Below, piece by piece: positions 7,738-16,412 of a stretch of DNA of 64,000 nucleotides. The notes beneath the pieces are model-generated. The model was given only the letters and a program-made list of their open reading frames with translations, had not been told where the DNA came from and did not search any database. Origin of the DNA: Lelliottia jeotgali (GTDB taxonomy: Bacteria > Pseudomonadota > Gammaproteobacteria > Enterobacterales > Enterobacteriaceae). The first letter of the stretch is position 1. Every line of letters starts with the position of its first letter. The DNA lies in NCBI GenBank assembly GCA_002271215.1, contig CP018628.1:1922001-1986000 (forward strand), in the 5' to 3' direction. A program made the position numbers and the translations under genes.

Positions 7738-10700
7738 ATGATCCCATTGATTTCTCAGGCACCCGGCGTCGTTCAGCTGGTGCTGACTTATTTGCAAGCA
7801 CTGGAGCAACAGGGTTTTACAGGTGATACCGCCACCAATTATGCCGACAGGCTGACGATGGCGACCGACAACAGTATCTATCAGTTACTTCCCGATGCCG
7901 TCGTATTTCCTCGCTCGACCGCCGATGTGGCGCTGCTTTCTCGTATTGCCGCCCAGGAGCGTTTCGCCTCGCTGGTCTTTACGCCGCGCGGTGGCGGCAC
8001 TGGCACCAATGGTCAGGCTCTGAATCAGGGCATCATCATTGATATGTCTCGTTACATGAACCGCATCATTGAGATAAACCCGGAAGAGGGCTGGGTGCGC
8101 GTCGAAGCGGGGGTGATTAAAGATCAGCTCAACCTGTTCCTGAAACCCTATGGTTACTTCTTTGCCCCGGAATTATCCACCAGCAACAGGGCGACACTTG
8201 GCGGGATGATTAACACCGATGCCTCCGGGCAGGGGTCGCTGGTGTACGGTAAAACCTCCGATCACGTGCTGGGCGTGCGCGCGGTTCTTTTGGGGGGTGA
8301 CATTCTCGATACTCAGGCGATGCCGGTGCAACTGGCCGAAACCCTCGGCCAAGACAACACGGCGGTCGGGCGCATCTATCGCAGCGTGCTCGACAGCTGT
8401 CGCGATAATCGCCAGCTGATTCTGGATAAATTCCCGAAACTGAACCGTTTCCTGACCGGGTACGATCTGCGCCACGTCTTCAATGACGATCTCAGCGAGT
8501 TCAATCTCACCCGCATTCTGACCGGCTCGGAAGGCACGCTGGCCTTTATCACCGAAGCGCGTCTGGATATCACCCGTCTGCCAAAAGTGCGCCGTCTGGT
8601 CAACGTCAAATACAACTCTTTCGATGCTGCCCTGCGCAATGCGCCCTTTATGGTCGATGCGCGCGCGCTGTCGGTGGAAACTGTCGACTCGAAAGTGCTC
8701 AACCTGGCGCGGGAAGATATCGTCTGGCATTCGGTGAGCGAACTGATCACCGACGTGCCGGATAAAGAGATGCTGGGCCTGAACATTGTCGAATTTGCAG
8801 GCGATGATGAGGAACTTATCGATTCACAAGTTCAGACACTCTGTGCTCGCCTGGACGAACTGATCGCTCAGGGTGAAGGCGGGGTGATTGGCTGGCAGTT
8901 GTGTAACGATCTCTCGGGTATTGAACGAATTTACGCGATGCGTAAAAAAGCGGTCGGCCTGCTGGGGAATGCCAAAGGCGCGGCCAAACCGATTCCGTTC
9001 GCGGAAGATACCTGCGTGCCGCCGGAACATCTGGCGGATTATATTGTGGAGTTTCGCGCGCTCCTCGACAGCCACGGCCTGAGCTACGGCATGTTTGGCC
9101 ATGTGGATGCGGGCGTGTTGCACGTGCGCCCGGCGCTGGACATGTGCGACCCACAGCAGGAGATCCTGATGAAACAGATCTCCGACGACGTGGTGGCGCT
9201 GACGGCAAAATACGGCGGCCTGCTGTGGGGCGAGCACGGAAAAGGCTTCCGCGCCGAGTACAGCCCGGCGTTCTTCGGCGAGCAGCTTTACGGCGAACTG
9301 CGCAAAATCAAAGCCGCGTTTGACCCGAAGAACCGTCTCAACCCCGGCAAAATCTGCCCGCCTGCAGGCGTGGACGATCCGATGATGCAGGTTGATGCGG
9401 TAAAACGCGGCACCTATGACCGTCAGATCCCGATTGCGGTACGATCATCATGGCGTGGGGCGATGGAGTGTAACGGAAACGGTCTGTGCTTTAACTTCGA
9501 CGTGAAAAGCCCGATGTGCCCGTCGATGAAAATCACCAGCAACCGTATTCACTCACCAAAAGGGCGGGCGACACTGGTGCGCGAATGGCTGCGTCTGCTG
9601 GCCGATCGCGGTGTCGATCCGTTGAAGTTAGAAAACGATCTGCCGGAAAAACGCGCCAGCCTGCGCACGCTGATCGAGCGCTCCAGGAACAGTTGGCATG
9701 CGAGTAAAGGCGAGTACGATTTCTCCCACGAAGTGAAAGAGGCGATGTCCGGCTGTCTGGCCTGTAAAGCCTGCTCGACGCAATGTCCGATTAAAATCGA
9801 CGTGCCGGAGTTCCGCTCGCGGTTCCTGCAGCTGTATCACTCCCGCTATCTGCGCCCGATACGCGATCATCTGGTGGCGACGGTTGAAAGCTATGCGCCA
9901 CTGATGGCGCGCGCGCCGAAGACCTTTAACTTCTTTATTAACCAGCCGCTGGTGCGCAAACTTTCCGAAAAACATATCGGGATGGTCGATCTGCCGCTGC
10001 TTTCAGCGCCTTCTCTGCAACGCCAGCTGGTTGGACACCGTTCGGCCAATATGACGCTGGAACAGCTGGAAGCCCTGAACGATGAGCAAAAAGCGAAAAC
10101 CGTGCTGGTGGTGCAGGACCCGTTTACCAGTTATTACGATGCGCAGGTAGTGGCCGATTTTGTTCGTCTGGTGGAGCGCGTCGGCTATCAGCCGGTGGTG
10201 CTGCCGTTCTCGCCTAACGGCAAGGCGCAGCACATTAAAGGCTTCCTTAATCGTTTTGCCAAAACGGCACAGAAAACGTCAGATTTTCTGAACCGCATCG
10301 CGCAGTTGGGTATGCCGATGGTCGGCGTCGACCCGGCGCTGGTGCTCTGTTATCGTGATGAGTACAAACAGACGCTGGGCGACAAACGCGGGGATTTCAG
10401 CGTTATGCTGGTTCACGAATGGCTGCCCGCTGCGCTGCAATCCGCCGCAGAGAAAGAGGTCAGCGGCGAAGCCTGGTATCTGTTCGGGCACTGTACGGAA
10501 GTCACGGCGTTGCCGGGCGCACCCGCACAGTGGGCGTCTATTTTCGCGCGCTTTGGTGCGAAGCTGGAAAACGTCAGCGTCGGTTGCTGTGGTATGGCCG
10601 GAACCTACGGCCACGAAGTGAAAAACCATGCTAACTCGCTGGGGATCTATGAATTATCATGGCATCAGGCGATGCAGCGCTTGCCGCGTAATCGCTGTCT

Positions 10701-10794
10701 GGCGACGGGGTATTCCTGTCGCAGCCAGGTGAAACGCGTTGAAGGCAGCGGCGTTCGCCATCCATTGCAGGCTTTACTGGAGATTATGGGATGA
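7738..10794 (+). CDS. ydiJ: YdiJ, FAD-linked D-2-hydroxyglutarate dehydrogenase with Fe-S domain
   Basis: A 1018-residue flavoprotein matching E. coli YdiJ. The N-terminal FAD-binding PCMH-type domain (about residues 40-270) contains [15 protein letters not shown]. An FAD-oxidase C-terminal domain follows. The last third is an iron-sulfur module: [12 protein letters not shown] (about 673-684) and a CCG-type motif [13 protein letters not shown] (about 949-961). E. coli YdiJ has been reported to oxidise D-2-hydroxyglutarate. Its stop overlaps the menI start by four bases (ATGA), so the two are translationally coupled. Confidence 0.95.
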   Translation: MIPLISQAPGVVQLVLTYLQALEQQGFTGDTATNYADRLTMATDNSIYQLLPDAVVFPRSTADVALLSRIAAQERFASLVFTPRGGGTGTNGQALNQGIIIDMSRYMNRIIEINPEEGWVRVEAGVIKDQLNLFLKPYGYFFAPELSTSNRATLGGMINTDASGQGSLVYGKTSDHVLGVRAVLLGGDILDTQAMPVQLAETLGQDNTAVGRIYRSVLDSCRDNRQLILDKFPKLNRFLTGYDLRHVFNDDLSEFNLTRILTGSEGTLAFITEARLDITRLPKVRRLVNVKYNSFDAALRNAPFMVDARALSVETVDSKVLNLAREDIVWHSVSELITDVPDKEMLGLNIVEFAGDDEELIDSQVQTLCARLDELIAQGEGGVIGWQLCNDLSGIERIYAMRKKAVGLLGNAKGAAKPIPFAEDTCVPPEHLADYIVEFRALLDSHGLSYGMFGHVDAGVLHVRPALDMCDPQQEILMKQISDDVVALTAKYGGLLWGEHGKGFRAEYSPAFFGEQLYGELRKIKAAFDPKNRLNPGKICPPAGVDDPMMQVDAVKRGTYDRQIPIAVRSSWRGAMECNGNGLCFNFDVKSPMCPSMKITSNRIHSPKGRATLVREWLRLLADRGVDPLKLENDLPEKRASLRTLIERSRNSWHASKGEYDFSHEVKEAMSGCLACKACSTQCPIKIDVPEFRSRFLQLYHSRYLRPIRDHLVATVESYAPLMARAPKTFNFFINQPLVRKLSEKHIGMVDLPLLSAPSLQRQLVGHRSANMTLEQLEALNDEQKAKTVLVVQDPFTSYYDAQVVADFVRLVERVGYQPVVLPFSPNGKAQHIKGFLNRFAKTAQKTSDFLNRIAQLGMPMVGVDPALVLCYRDEYKQTLGDKRGDFSVMLVHEWLPAALQSAAEKEVSGEAWYLFGHCTEVTALPGAPAQWASIFARFGAKLENVSVGCCGMAGTYGHEVKNHANSLGIYELSWHQAMQRLPRNRCLATGYSCRSQVKRVEGSGVRHPLQALLEIMG

Positions 10795-11201
10795 TCTGGA
10801 AACGTACCGTCACGCTTGAGGCGTTGAATGCGATGGGCCAGGGCAATATGGTCGGCCTGCTCGATATTCAGTTTACACGCATTGGCGAAAACGACCTTGA
10901 AGCCACCATGCCAGTGGACAGCCGTACGCATCAGCCGTTTGGTCTGCTGCACGGCGGCGCATCGGTGGTGCTGGCCGAAACTCTGGGATCGGTGGCGGGT
11001 TATCTCTGTACCGAAGGCGAGCACAAAGTCGTGGGACTGGAGGTCAACGCCAACCACATTCGCTCCGTGCGCAGTGGGCGCGTGCGCGGTGTGTGTCGCG
11101 CACTCCACGCGGGAGGTCGTCATCAGGTATGGCAAATCGACATTTTCGACGAGCAGGAAAGGCTGTGCTGCTCGTCGCGTCTGACGACGGCGGTGGTTTA
11201 A
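10791..11201 (+). CDS. menI: 1,4-dihydroxy-2-naphthoyl-CoA hydrolase (hotdog thioesterase)
   Basis: A 136-residue 4HBT-type hotdog thioesterase equivalent to E. coli MenI (YdiI), which releases 1,4-dihydroxy-2-naphthoate from its CoA ester in menaquinone synthesis. The catalytic-helix motif [20 protein letters not shown] is near residues 46-65, with the conserved Glu in [26 protein letters not shown] follows. Translationally coupled to ydiJ through a four-base overlap. Length equals that of the E. coli protein. Confidence 0.95.
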   Translation: MIWKRTVTLEALNAMGQGNMVGLLDIQFTRIGENDLEATMPVDSRTHQPFGLLHGGASVVLAETLGSVAGYLCTEGEHKVVGLEVNANHIRSVRSGRVRGVCRALHAGGRHQVWQIDIFDEQERLCCSSRLTTAVV

Positions 11202-11295
11202 ATTTCAGTAAACATCCGTGAGGAATTGTCTTTGGTCAAAAATTGGTCAGACGGAAGTGCTATACTGGTCAGGTTTTGTACATAGAGAGGATGTT

Positions 11296-11490
11296 ATGGA
11301 TACCGAAATGAACCCCACCCAACTGGCAGTAGAGTTTTTACGTCGCGATAAGAGCAACCTGTCTCCGGCGCAGTACCTGAAAAAGCTGAAACAGCTTGAA
11401 CTGGAGTTTGCCGATCTGCTCGCGCTCTCTTCAAACGAACTGAAAGAAGAGATCTACTTTGCCTGGCGGTTAGGCGTTCACGTCCATTAA
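11296..11490 (+). CDS. ydiH: YdiH, small conserved enterobacterial protein
   Basis: 64 residues, MDTEMNPTQLAVEFLRRDKS..., matching E. coli YdiH (62 residues), whose function is unknown. I chose the ATG at 11296 over an in-frame start 78 bp upstream because AGAGG lies five bases before it and it aligns with the E. coli start. Rich in Leu, Glu and Lys, predicted helical, cytoplasmic. Followed by a clear terminator at 11507. Confidence 0.9.
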   Translation: MDTEMNPTQLAVEFLRRDKSNLSPAQYLKKLKQLELEFADLLALSSNELKEEIYFAWRLGVHVH

Positions 11491-11506
11491 GACTTCCGCT
11501 TGTTGA

Positions 11507-11532
11507 AAAGGCCGCTAATGCGGCCTTTTTTG
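11507..11532 (+). terminator. Rho-independent terminator after ydiH
   Basis: The stem AAGGCCGC / GCGGCCTT has the loop TAAT and is followed by TTTTTTGTTTTT, a canonical intrinsic terminator 16 bases after the ydiH stop. Confidence 0.9.
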
Positions 11533-11601
11533 TTTTTGTCCTTTGTGAGTTCAAGGTCTTATAACCACAAATGGATAATGGTTTCTGAATTCCAATAACC
11601 C

Positions 11602-11607
11602 TATAAT
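11602..11607 (+). promoter_or_regulatory. Candidate -10 element for the fdnGHI-like operon
   Basis: TATAAT lies 42 bases before the fdnG-like start. No good -35 element is visible at 16-18 bases. I see no convincing FNR box (TTGAT-N4-ATCAA) and no clear NarL heptamers in the 11533-11648 gap, unlike E. coli fdnG. Confidence 0.4.
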
Positions 11608-11648
11608 CTCCATCCCTTTTCGAGTCTTAAGTTTAAGCTGGAGGATAA

Positions 11649-14600
11649 ATGGAGCTTAGCCGGAGGCAGTTCTTTAAGATCTGCGCGGGCGGTATGGCAG
11701 GAACCACTGTTGCATCTCTCGGATTTTTATCATCATTTTCTGCGCACGCAGAAGCCCGTCAATACAAACTCTTAAAAGCAAAAGAGACGCGTAATAACTG
11801 TACATACTGCTCAGTCGGCTGCGGCATGCTGATGTACAGCCTCGGCGACACCGCCAAAAACGTCACAGAAAGTATCTATCACGTCGAAGGCGACCCGGAT
11901 CATCCGGTCAGTCGCGGTTCCCTGTGTCCGAAAGGGGCCGGCGTGCTGGATTATATTCACAGCGACAACCGACTGTTGTATCCCGAATACCGCGCGCCTG
12001 GCTCTGATAAGTGGCAGCGAATCTCCTGGGATGAGGCGATCGAGCGCATCGCCCGGCTGATGAAAGCGGATCGCGACGCCAACTTCATCGAGAAAAACGC
12101 CCAGGGGCTGACGGTGAACCGCTGGACCACCACCGGCATGCTGTGTTCTTCTGCGGCCAGCAATGAAACCGGTATTCTCGACGGCAAATTTGCCCGCGCG
12201 CTGGGGATGGTCGCCATCGACTGCCAGGCACGCTTATGCCACGGCCCGACCGTCGCCGCGCTGGCCCCAACGTTCGGTCGTGGGGCAATGACCAACAACT
12301 GGGTCGATATCAAAAACGCCAACGTGGTACTGATCATGGGTGGCAACGCCGCCGAAGCGCACCCGGTCGGCTTCAAATGGGTTATTGAAGCGCAAACCAA
12401 AAATGACGCCACCGTAGTCGTCGTCGATCCGCGCTTTAACCGCAGCGCCGCGGTGGCGGATTTATATGCCCCGATCCGCGCCGGTTCCGACACCGCCTTT
12501 TTACTCGGCGCCATCCGCTATTTGATCGAACATGACGCCATTCAGCACGAATACGTGCGCGCCTACACCAACGCCAGCCTGATTATTCGCGACGACTATT
12601 CCTTTGATGACGGCCTGTTCAGCGGATACGACGCCGAAAAACGTCAGTACTACAAATCGAGCTGGTTCTACCAACTGGACGAGCAAGGGCACGCCCTGCG
12701 CGACGAGACGCTGAGCCATCCGCGCTGCGTCTGGAACTTGCTGAAAGCGCACGTTGATCGCTACACGCCAGAAATGGTCAATCGTCTTTGCGGCACCTCG
12801 ATCGATGACTTCAACCGCATCTGCGAGATCCTCGCCAGCACCAGCGTGCCGAATCGCACGGCGACCATTTTGTATGCGCTGGGCTGGACGCACCACTCGG
12901 CAGGCGCGCAGATCATCCGTGCCGCCGGAATGCTGCAACTCCTGCTCGGCAATATCGGCATGGCGGGAGGCGGGGTAAATGCCCTGCGCGGGCACTCCAA
13001 TATTCAGGGCTATACCGATCTCGGTTTGCTCTCCACCAATCTGCCGGGTTACATGCCGCTGCCGTCGGAAAAACAGCCGGATTATCAAACCTATATTTCG
13101 CAAATTACGCCGCCAGCGCTTGGTCTGAATGAGGTCAACTACTGGCAAAATACGCCGAAATTCTTTATCAGCATGATGAAAAGTTTCTGGGGCGATCGCG
13201 CGACGGCGGAAAACAACTGGGGCTACGACTGGCTGCCGAAGTGGGATCGTCTGTATGACGTGATGACCCAGGCGAAGCTGATGCTCGACGGCAAAATTAA
13301 CGGTTACATCGTGCAGGGCTTCAACCCGCTGGCGGCGTTCCCGGATAAGAACAAATCCGCGCGAGCGCTGGCGAAACTCAAGTACATGGTTGTGATCGAC
13401 CCGCTGGTGACCGAATCCTCGACCTTCTGGCAGCACCACGGCGAGATGAACGACGTCGATCCGAAAGAGATTCAGACCGAAGTGTTCCGCCTGCCATCGT
13501 CCTGTTTTGCAGAAGAGGACGGCTCGATCGCCAACTCCGGCCGCTGGCTGCAGTGGCACTGGGCGGCGGCGGAGCCACCGGGTGAAGCGATGCACGACGG
13601 CAAAATTCTTGGGCGTCTGTTTACGCGCCTGCGTGAGCTGTATCAGCAGGAGGGCGGGGCAAATCCTGAGCCGGTGCTGAACATGTCGTGGAATTATAAA
13701 AATCCACGTGACCCGCATCCGGAAGAGATCGCCCGCGAAGCCAACGGCGTAGCGTTAGCCGATCTGTATGACGACAAAGGTCAGCTGATCGCCAAAAAAG
13801 GCCAGCAGCTCAGCAGCTTTGCGCAGCTGCGTGACGACGGCACGACCAGCAGCTTCTGCTGGGTGTACTGCGGGAGCTGGACCGAGCAGGGCAATCAGAT
13901 GGCGAACCGCGACAACAGCGATCCTTATGGTCTGGGCTGCACGCCGGGCTGGGCGTGGTCGTGGCCCGCGAACCGCCGCATTCTCTATAACCGCGCGTCG
14001 GCGGATGTCGCCGGTAAACCCTGGGACCCGCAACGTGCCTTGCTGCACTGGGACGGTAAAAAGTGGTCGGGCATGGACGTGGCAGATTACAACGCCTCCG
14101 CACCGGGCACAAACGTCGGGCCGTTTATCATGAACCCGGAAGGGGTGGCGCGCCTGTTCTCCATCGACAAGATGAACGACGGCCCGTTCCCGGAACACTA
14201 CGAACCGCTTGAATCGCCGATTGGCACCAATCCGCTGCACCCGAATGTGATCTCCAGCCCGGTGGCGCGCGTGTTCAAGGAAGACGTTGCCAATATGGGC
14301 CACGCGGCCGACTTCCCGTATGTCGCCACCACTTACTCGATCACCGAACTGTTCCGCCACTGGACCAAACATGCGCGGCTCAACGCCATTGCCCAGCCCG
14401 ATCAGTTTATCGAGATGGGCGAAGCGCTGGCGCAGCAGAAGGGTATCGTCGCCGGAGACGTGGTGAAAGTGACCTCGAAACGGGGGTATATCAAAGCCAA
14501 AGCGGTGGTCACCAAACGCCTGCAAACGCTGACCATTGATGGGCGTCAGATCGACACCATTGGCATTCCGTGTCACTGGGGCTTTGAAGGGGCCACGCGC

Positions 14601-14699
14601 AAAGGCTTCCTGGCCAATACGCTGACGCCGTCCGTTGGCGACGCCAACTCGCAAACGCCTGAATACAAAGCGTTTTTAGTCAACATCGAGAAGGCGTAA
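11649..14699 (+). CDS. fdnG: Formate dehydrogenase-N type catalytic subunit, cysteine variant
   Basis: A 1016-residue periplasmic molybdopterin subunit that oxidises formate and passes electrons to the beta and gamma subunits. It starts with a twin-arginine signal, SRRQFFK (residues 4-10). A [4Fe-4S] site is formed by Cys51, Cys54, Cys58 and Cys93. Collinear with E. coli FdnG (1015 residues). The active-site residue is different: ARLCHGPTVAALAP has Cys197 (codon TGC, 12237-12239) where E. coli FdnG has selenocysteine encoded by TGA. The following His198 is kept. It is followed by the beta and gamma genes 12 bp downstream. Relation to FdnG rather than FdoG rests on remembered similarity, so the exact symbol is provisional. 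Confidence 0.9.
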   Translation: MELSRRQFFKICAGGMAGTTVASLGFLSSFSAHAEARQYKLLKAKETRNNCTYCSVGCGMLMYSLGDTAKNVTESIYHVEGDPDHPVSRGSLCPKGAGVLDYIHSDNRLLYPEYRAPGSDKWQRISWDEAIERIARLMKADRDANFIEKNAQGLTVNRWTTTGMLCSSAASNETGILDGKFARALGMVAIDCQARLCHGPTVAALAPTFGRGAMTNNWVDIKNANVVLIMGGNAAEAHPVGFKWVIEAQTKNDATVVVVDPRFNRSAAVADLYAPIRAGSDTAFLLGAIRYLIEHDAIQHEYVRAYTNASLIIRDDYSFDDGLFSGYDAEKRQYYKSSWFYQLDEQGHALRDETLSHPRCVWNLLKAHVDRYTPEMVNRLCGTSIDDFNRICEILASTSVPNRTATILYALGWTHHSAGAQIIRAAGMLQLLLGNIGMAGGGVNALRGHSNIQGYTDLGLLSTNLPGYMPLPSEKQPDYQTYISQITPPALGLNEVNYWQNTPKFFISMMKSFWGDRATAENNWGYDWLPKWDRLYDVMTQAKLMLDGKINGYIVQGFNPLAAFPDKNKSARALAKLKYMVVIDPLVTESSTFWQHHGEMNDVDPKEIQTEVFRLPSSCFAEEDGSIANSGRWLQWHWAAAEPPGEAMHDGKILGRLFTRLRELYQQEGGANPEPVLNMSWNYKNPRDPHPEEIAREANGVALADLYDDKGQLIAKKGQQLSSFAQLRDDGTTSSFCWVYCGSWTEQGNQMANRDNSDPYGLGCTPGWAWSWPANRRILYNRASADVAGKPWDPQRALLHWDGKKWSGMDVADYNASAPGTNVGPFIMNPEGVARLFSIDKMNDGPFPEHYEPLESPIGTNPLHPNVISSPVARVFKEDVANMGHAADFPYVATTYSITELFRHWTKHARLNAIAQPDQFIEMGEALAQQKGIVAGDVVKVTSKRGYIKAKAVVTKRLQTLTIDGRQIDTIGIPCHWGFEGATRKGFLANTLTPSVGDANSQTPEYKAFLVNIEKA

Positions 14700-14711
14700 G
14701 GGAGGCCGCGT

Positions 14712-15599
14712 ATGTCTATGCAATCACAAGATATTATCAAACGTTCGGCCACCAACGTCATGACTCCGCCGCCTCAGGCGCGGGATTTCAAAGCGGAAGT
14801 CGCGAAGCTTATCGACGTTTCGACCTGCATCGGCTGCAAAGGCTGTCAGGTGGCGTGCTCGGAGTGGAACGATATTCGCGACGAGGTCGGCGTGTGCGAG
14901 GGCGTATATGACAACCCGATGGATTTGAGTGCCAAATCCTGGACGGTGATGCGCTTTAGCGAAACCACGCAGAACAACAAACTGGAGTGGCTGATCCGCA
15001 AGGACGGCTGCATGCACTGCGCGGAGCCGGGCTGTCTGAAAGCTTGCCCGTCCGCCGGGGCGATCATCCAGTACGCCAACGGGATTGTCGATTTTCAGTC
15101 TGAGCACTGCATCGGCTGCGGATACTGCATCGCCGGGTGTCCGTTCAACATTCCGCGTCTCAATCCTGACGACAACCGTGTCTACAAATGTACGCTGTGC
15201 GTGGATCGCGTCAGCGTCGGTCAGGAGCCGGCCTGCGTCAAAACCTGTCCGACCGGTGCAATTCATTTCGGCACTAAAAAAGAGATGCTGGAGCTGGGCG
15301 AATCGCGTGTGATGCAGCTGAAAAAACGCGGCTACGCGCACGCGGGCGTTTATAACCCGCAGGGTGTGGGCGGGACGCATGTCATGTACGTGCTGCATCA
15401 CGCCGATCAGCCGGAGCTGTATCACAATCTGCCGACGGATCCGAAGATCAGTCTGCCGGTGGATCTGTGGAAGGGGATCCTCAAGCCGCTCTCTGCCGCC
15501 GGGTTTATCGCCACCTTCGCGGGGCTGATTTACCACTACATTGGCGTGGGGCCAAACAAGGAGACGGACGACGACGAAGAGGAGAATCCGCATGAGTAA
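14712..15599 (+). CDS. fdnH: Formate dehydrogenase iron-sulfur (beta) subunit
   Basis: A 295-residue protein that carries electrons through four [4Fe-4S] clusters from the catalytic subunit to the cytochrome b subunit. Four Cys-rich motifs are visible: [11 protein letters not shown] (about residues 38-48), [25 protein letters not shown], and [22 protein letters not shown] single C-terminal membrane helix (about 252-275, [19 protein letters not shown]) anchors it. Nearly identical to E. coli FdnH. The SD GGGAGG precedes the ATG at 14712. It overlaps the next gene by eight bases. Confidence 0.95.
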   Translation: MSMQSQDIIKRSATNVMTPPPQARDFKAEVAKLIDVSTCIGCKGCQVACSEWNDIRDEVGVCEGVYDNPMDLSAKSWTVMRFSETTQNNKLEWLIRKDGCMHCAEPGCLKACPSAGAIIQYANGIVDFQSEHCIGCGYCIAGCPFNIPRLNPDDNRVYKCTLCVDRVSVGQEPACVKTCPTGAIHFGTKKEMLELGESRVMQLKKRGYAHAGVYNPQGVGGTHVMYVLHHADQPELYHNLPTDPKISLPVDLWKGILKPLSAAGFIATFAGLIYHYIGVGPNKETDDDEEENPHE

Positions 15600-16224
15600 G
15601 AGCAAAATGATCCTGCGCACGAAGTTTATCGACCGCGCCTGTCACTGGACGGTGGTGATCTGCTTCTTCCTGGTGTCGTTATCCGGTATTGCGCTCTTTT
15701 TCCCGACGCTCCAGTGGCTGACGGAAACCTTCGGCACCCCGCAGATGGGGCGCATCTTGCATCCGTTTTTTGGCGTGCTGATCTTTTTCGCGCTGATGTT
15801 TATGTTTGTTCGCTTTGTGCATCACAACATTCCGGATAAGCAGGATCTGCCGTGGATCAAGGGCATTGTCGAAGTACTGAAAGGCAACGAGCATAAGGTG
15901 GCGGATGTCGGGAAGTATAATGCCGGGCAGAAAATGATGTTCTGGAGCATTATGAGCCTGATTTTCGTCCTGCTGGCGACGGGAGTGATCATCTGGCGTC
16001 CTTACTTTACCCACTACTTCCCGATCTGGCTGGTGCGCTGGAGTCTGTTAATCCACGCCACGGCGGCGATTGTGCTGATCCACGCCATTCTGATCCATAT
16101 CTATATGGCGTTTTGGGTGAAGGGATCGATTACCGGCATGATTGAAGGGAAGGTGAGCCGCCGCTGGGCGAAGAAACACCATCCGCGCTGGTATCGTGAG
16201 GTTGAGGCGAAAGAGGAAGAGTAA
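15592..16224 (+). CDS. fdnI: Formate dehydrogenase cytochrome b556 (gamma) subunit
   Basis: A 210-residue membrane subunit with four transmembrane helices (about residues 17-35, 53-71, 112-132, 150-172). It binds two b hemes and reduces menaquinone. Histidines fit heme ligands: DRACHWTVV near residue 18, ILHPFFG near 57, and [20 protein letters not shown] in helix four. I place the start at 15592, where ATGAGTAA overlaps the end of the beta gene as in E. coli; an upstream in-frame ATG would add 17 Arg-rich residues not found in the family. The C-terminus is basic, then acidic (EAKEEE). Confidence 0.93.
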   Translation: MSKSKMILRTKFIDRACHWTVVICFFLVSLSGIALFFPTLQWLTETFGTPQMGRILHPFFGVLIFFALMFMFVRFVHHNIPDKQDLPWIKGIVEVLKGNEHKVADVGKYNAGQKMMFWSIMSLIFVLLATGVIIWRPYFTHYFPIWLVRWSLLIHATAAIVLIHAILIHIYMAFWVKGSITGMIEGKVSRRWAKKHHPRWYREVEAKEEE

Positions 16225-16230
16225 AACGGG

Positions 16231-16407
16231 GTTGCCGGGTGGCGGCTGCGCCTTACCCGGCCTACGTTTGAGGTTCTTGTTGCCTGGTGGTGGCGATACC
16301 TTACCCGTCCAACGGTTGAGGTTCTTGTTGCCGGGTGGTGGCGATACCTTACCCGTCCAACGGTTGAGGTTTTTGTAGGCCGGGTAAGCGAAGCGCCACC
16401 CGGCAAT
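16231..16407. repeat. BIME-like block: three tandem 48-bp REP units plus an inverted REP
   Basis: Three consecutive 48-bp units (16231-16278, 16279-16326, 16327-16374) each contain a REP-type core (GCCGGGTGGYGGC...CTTACCCG) and end GGTTGAGGTTCTT or a close variant. An oppositely oriented REP (GGCCGGGTAAGCGAAGCGCC, from 16378) closes the block. Units two and three are almost identical, indicating recent duplication. It fills the gap between the convergent fdnI-like and fdhF-like genes and could act as a bidirectional transcript end or stabiliser. Confidence 0.85.
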
Positions 16408-16412
16408 ACAGG

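Noticed and set aside
12501..13718. 405-codon frame antisense to the fdnG-like gene
   Set aside because: The sense gene is a full-length formate dehydrogenase. The antisense product is Arg/His/Val-rich without motifs.
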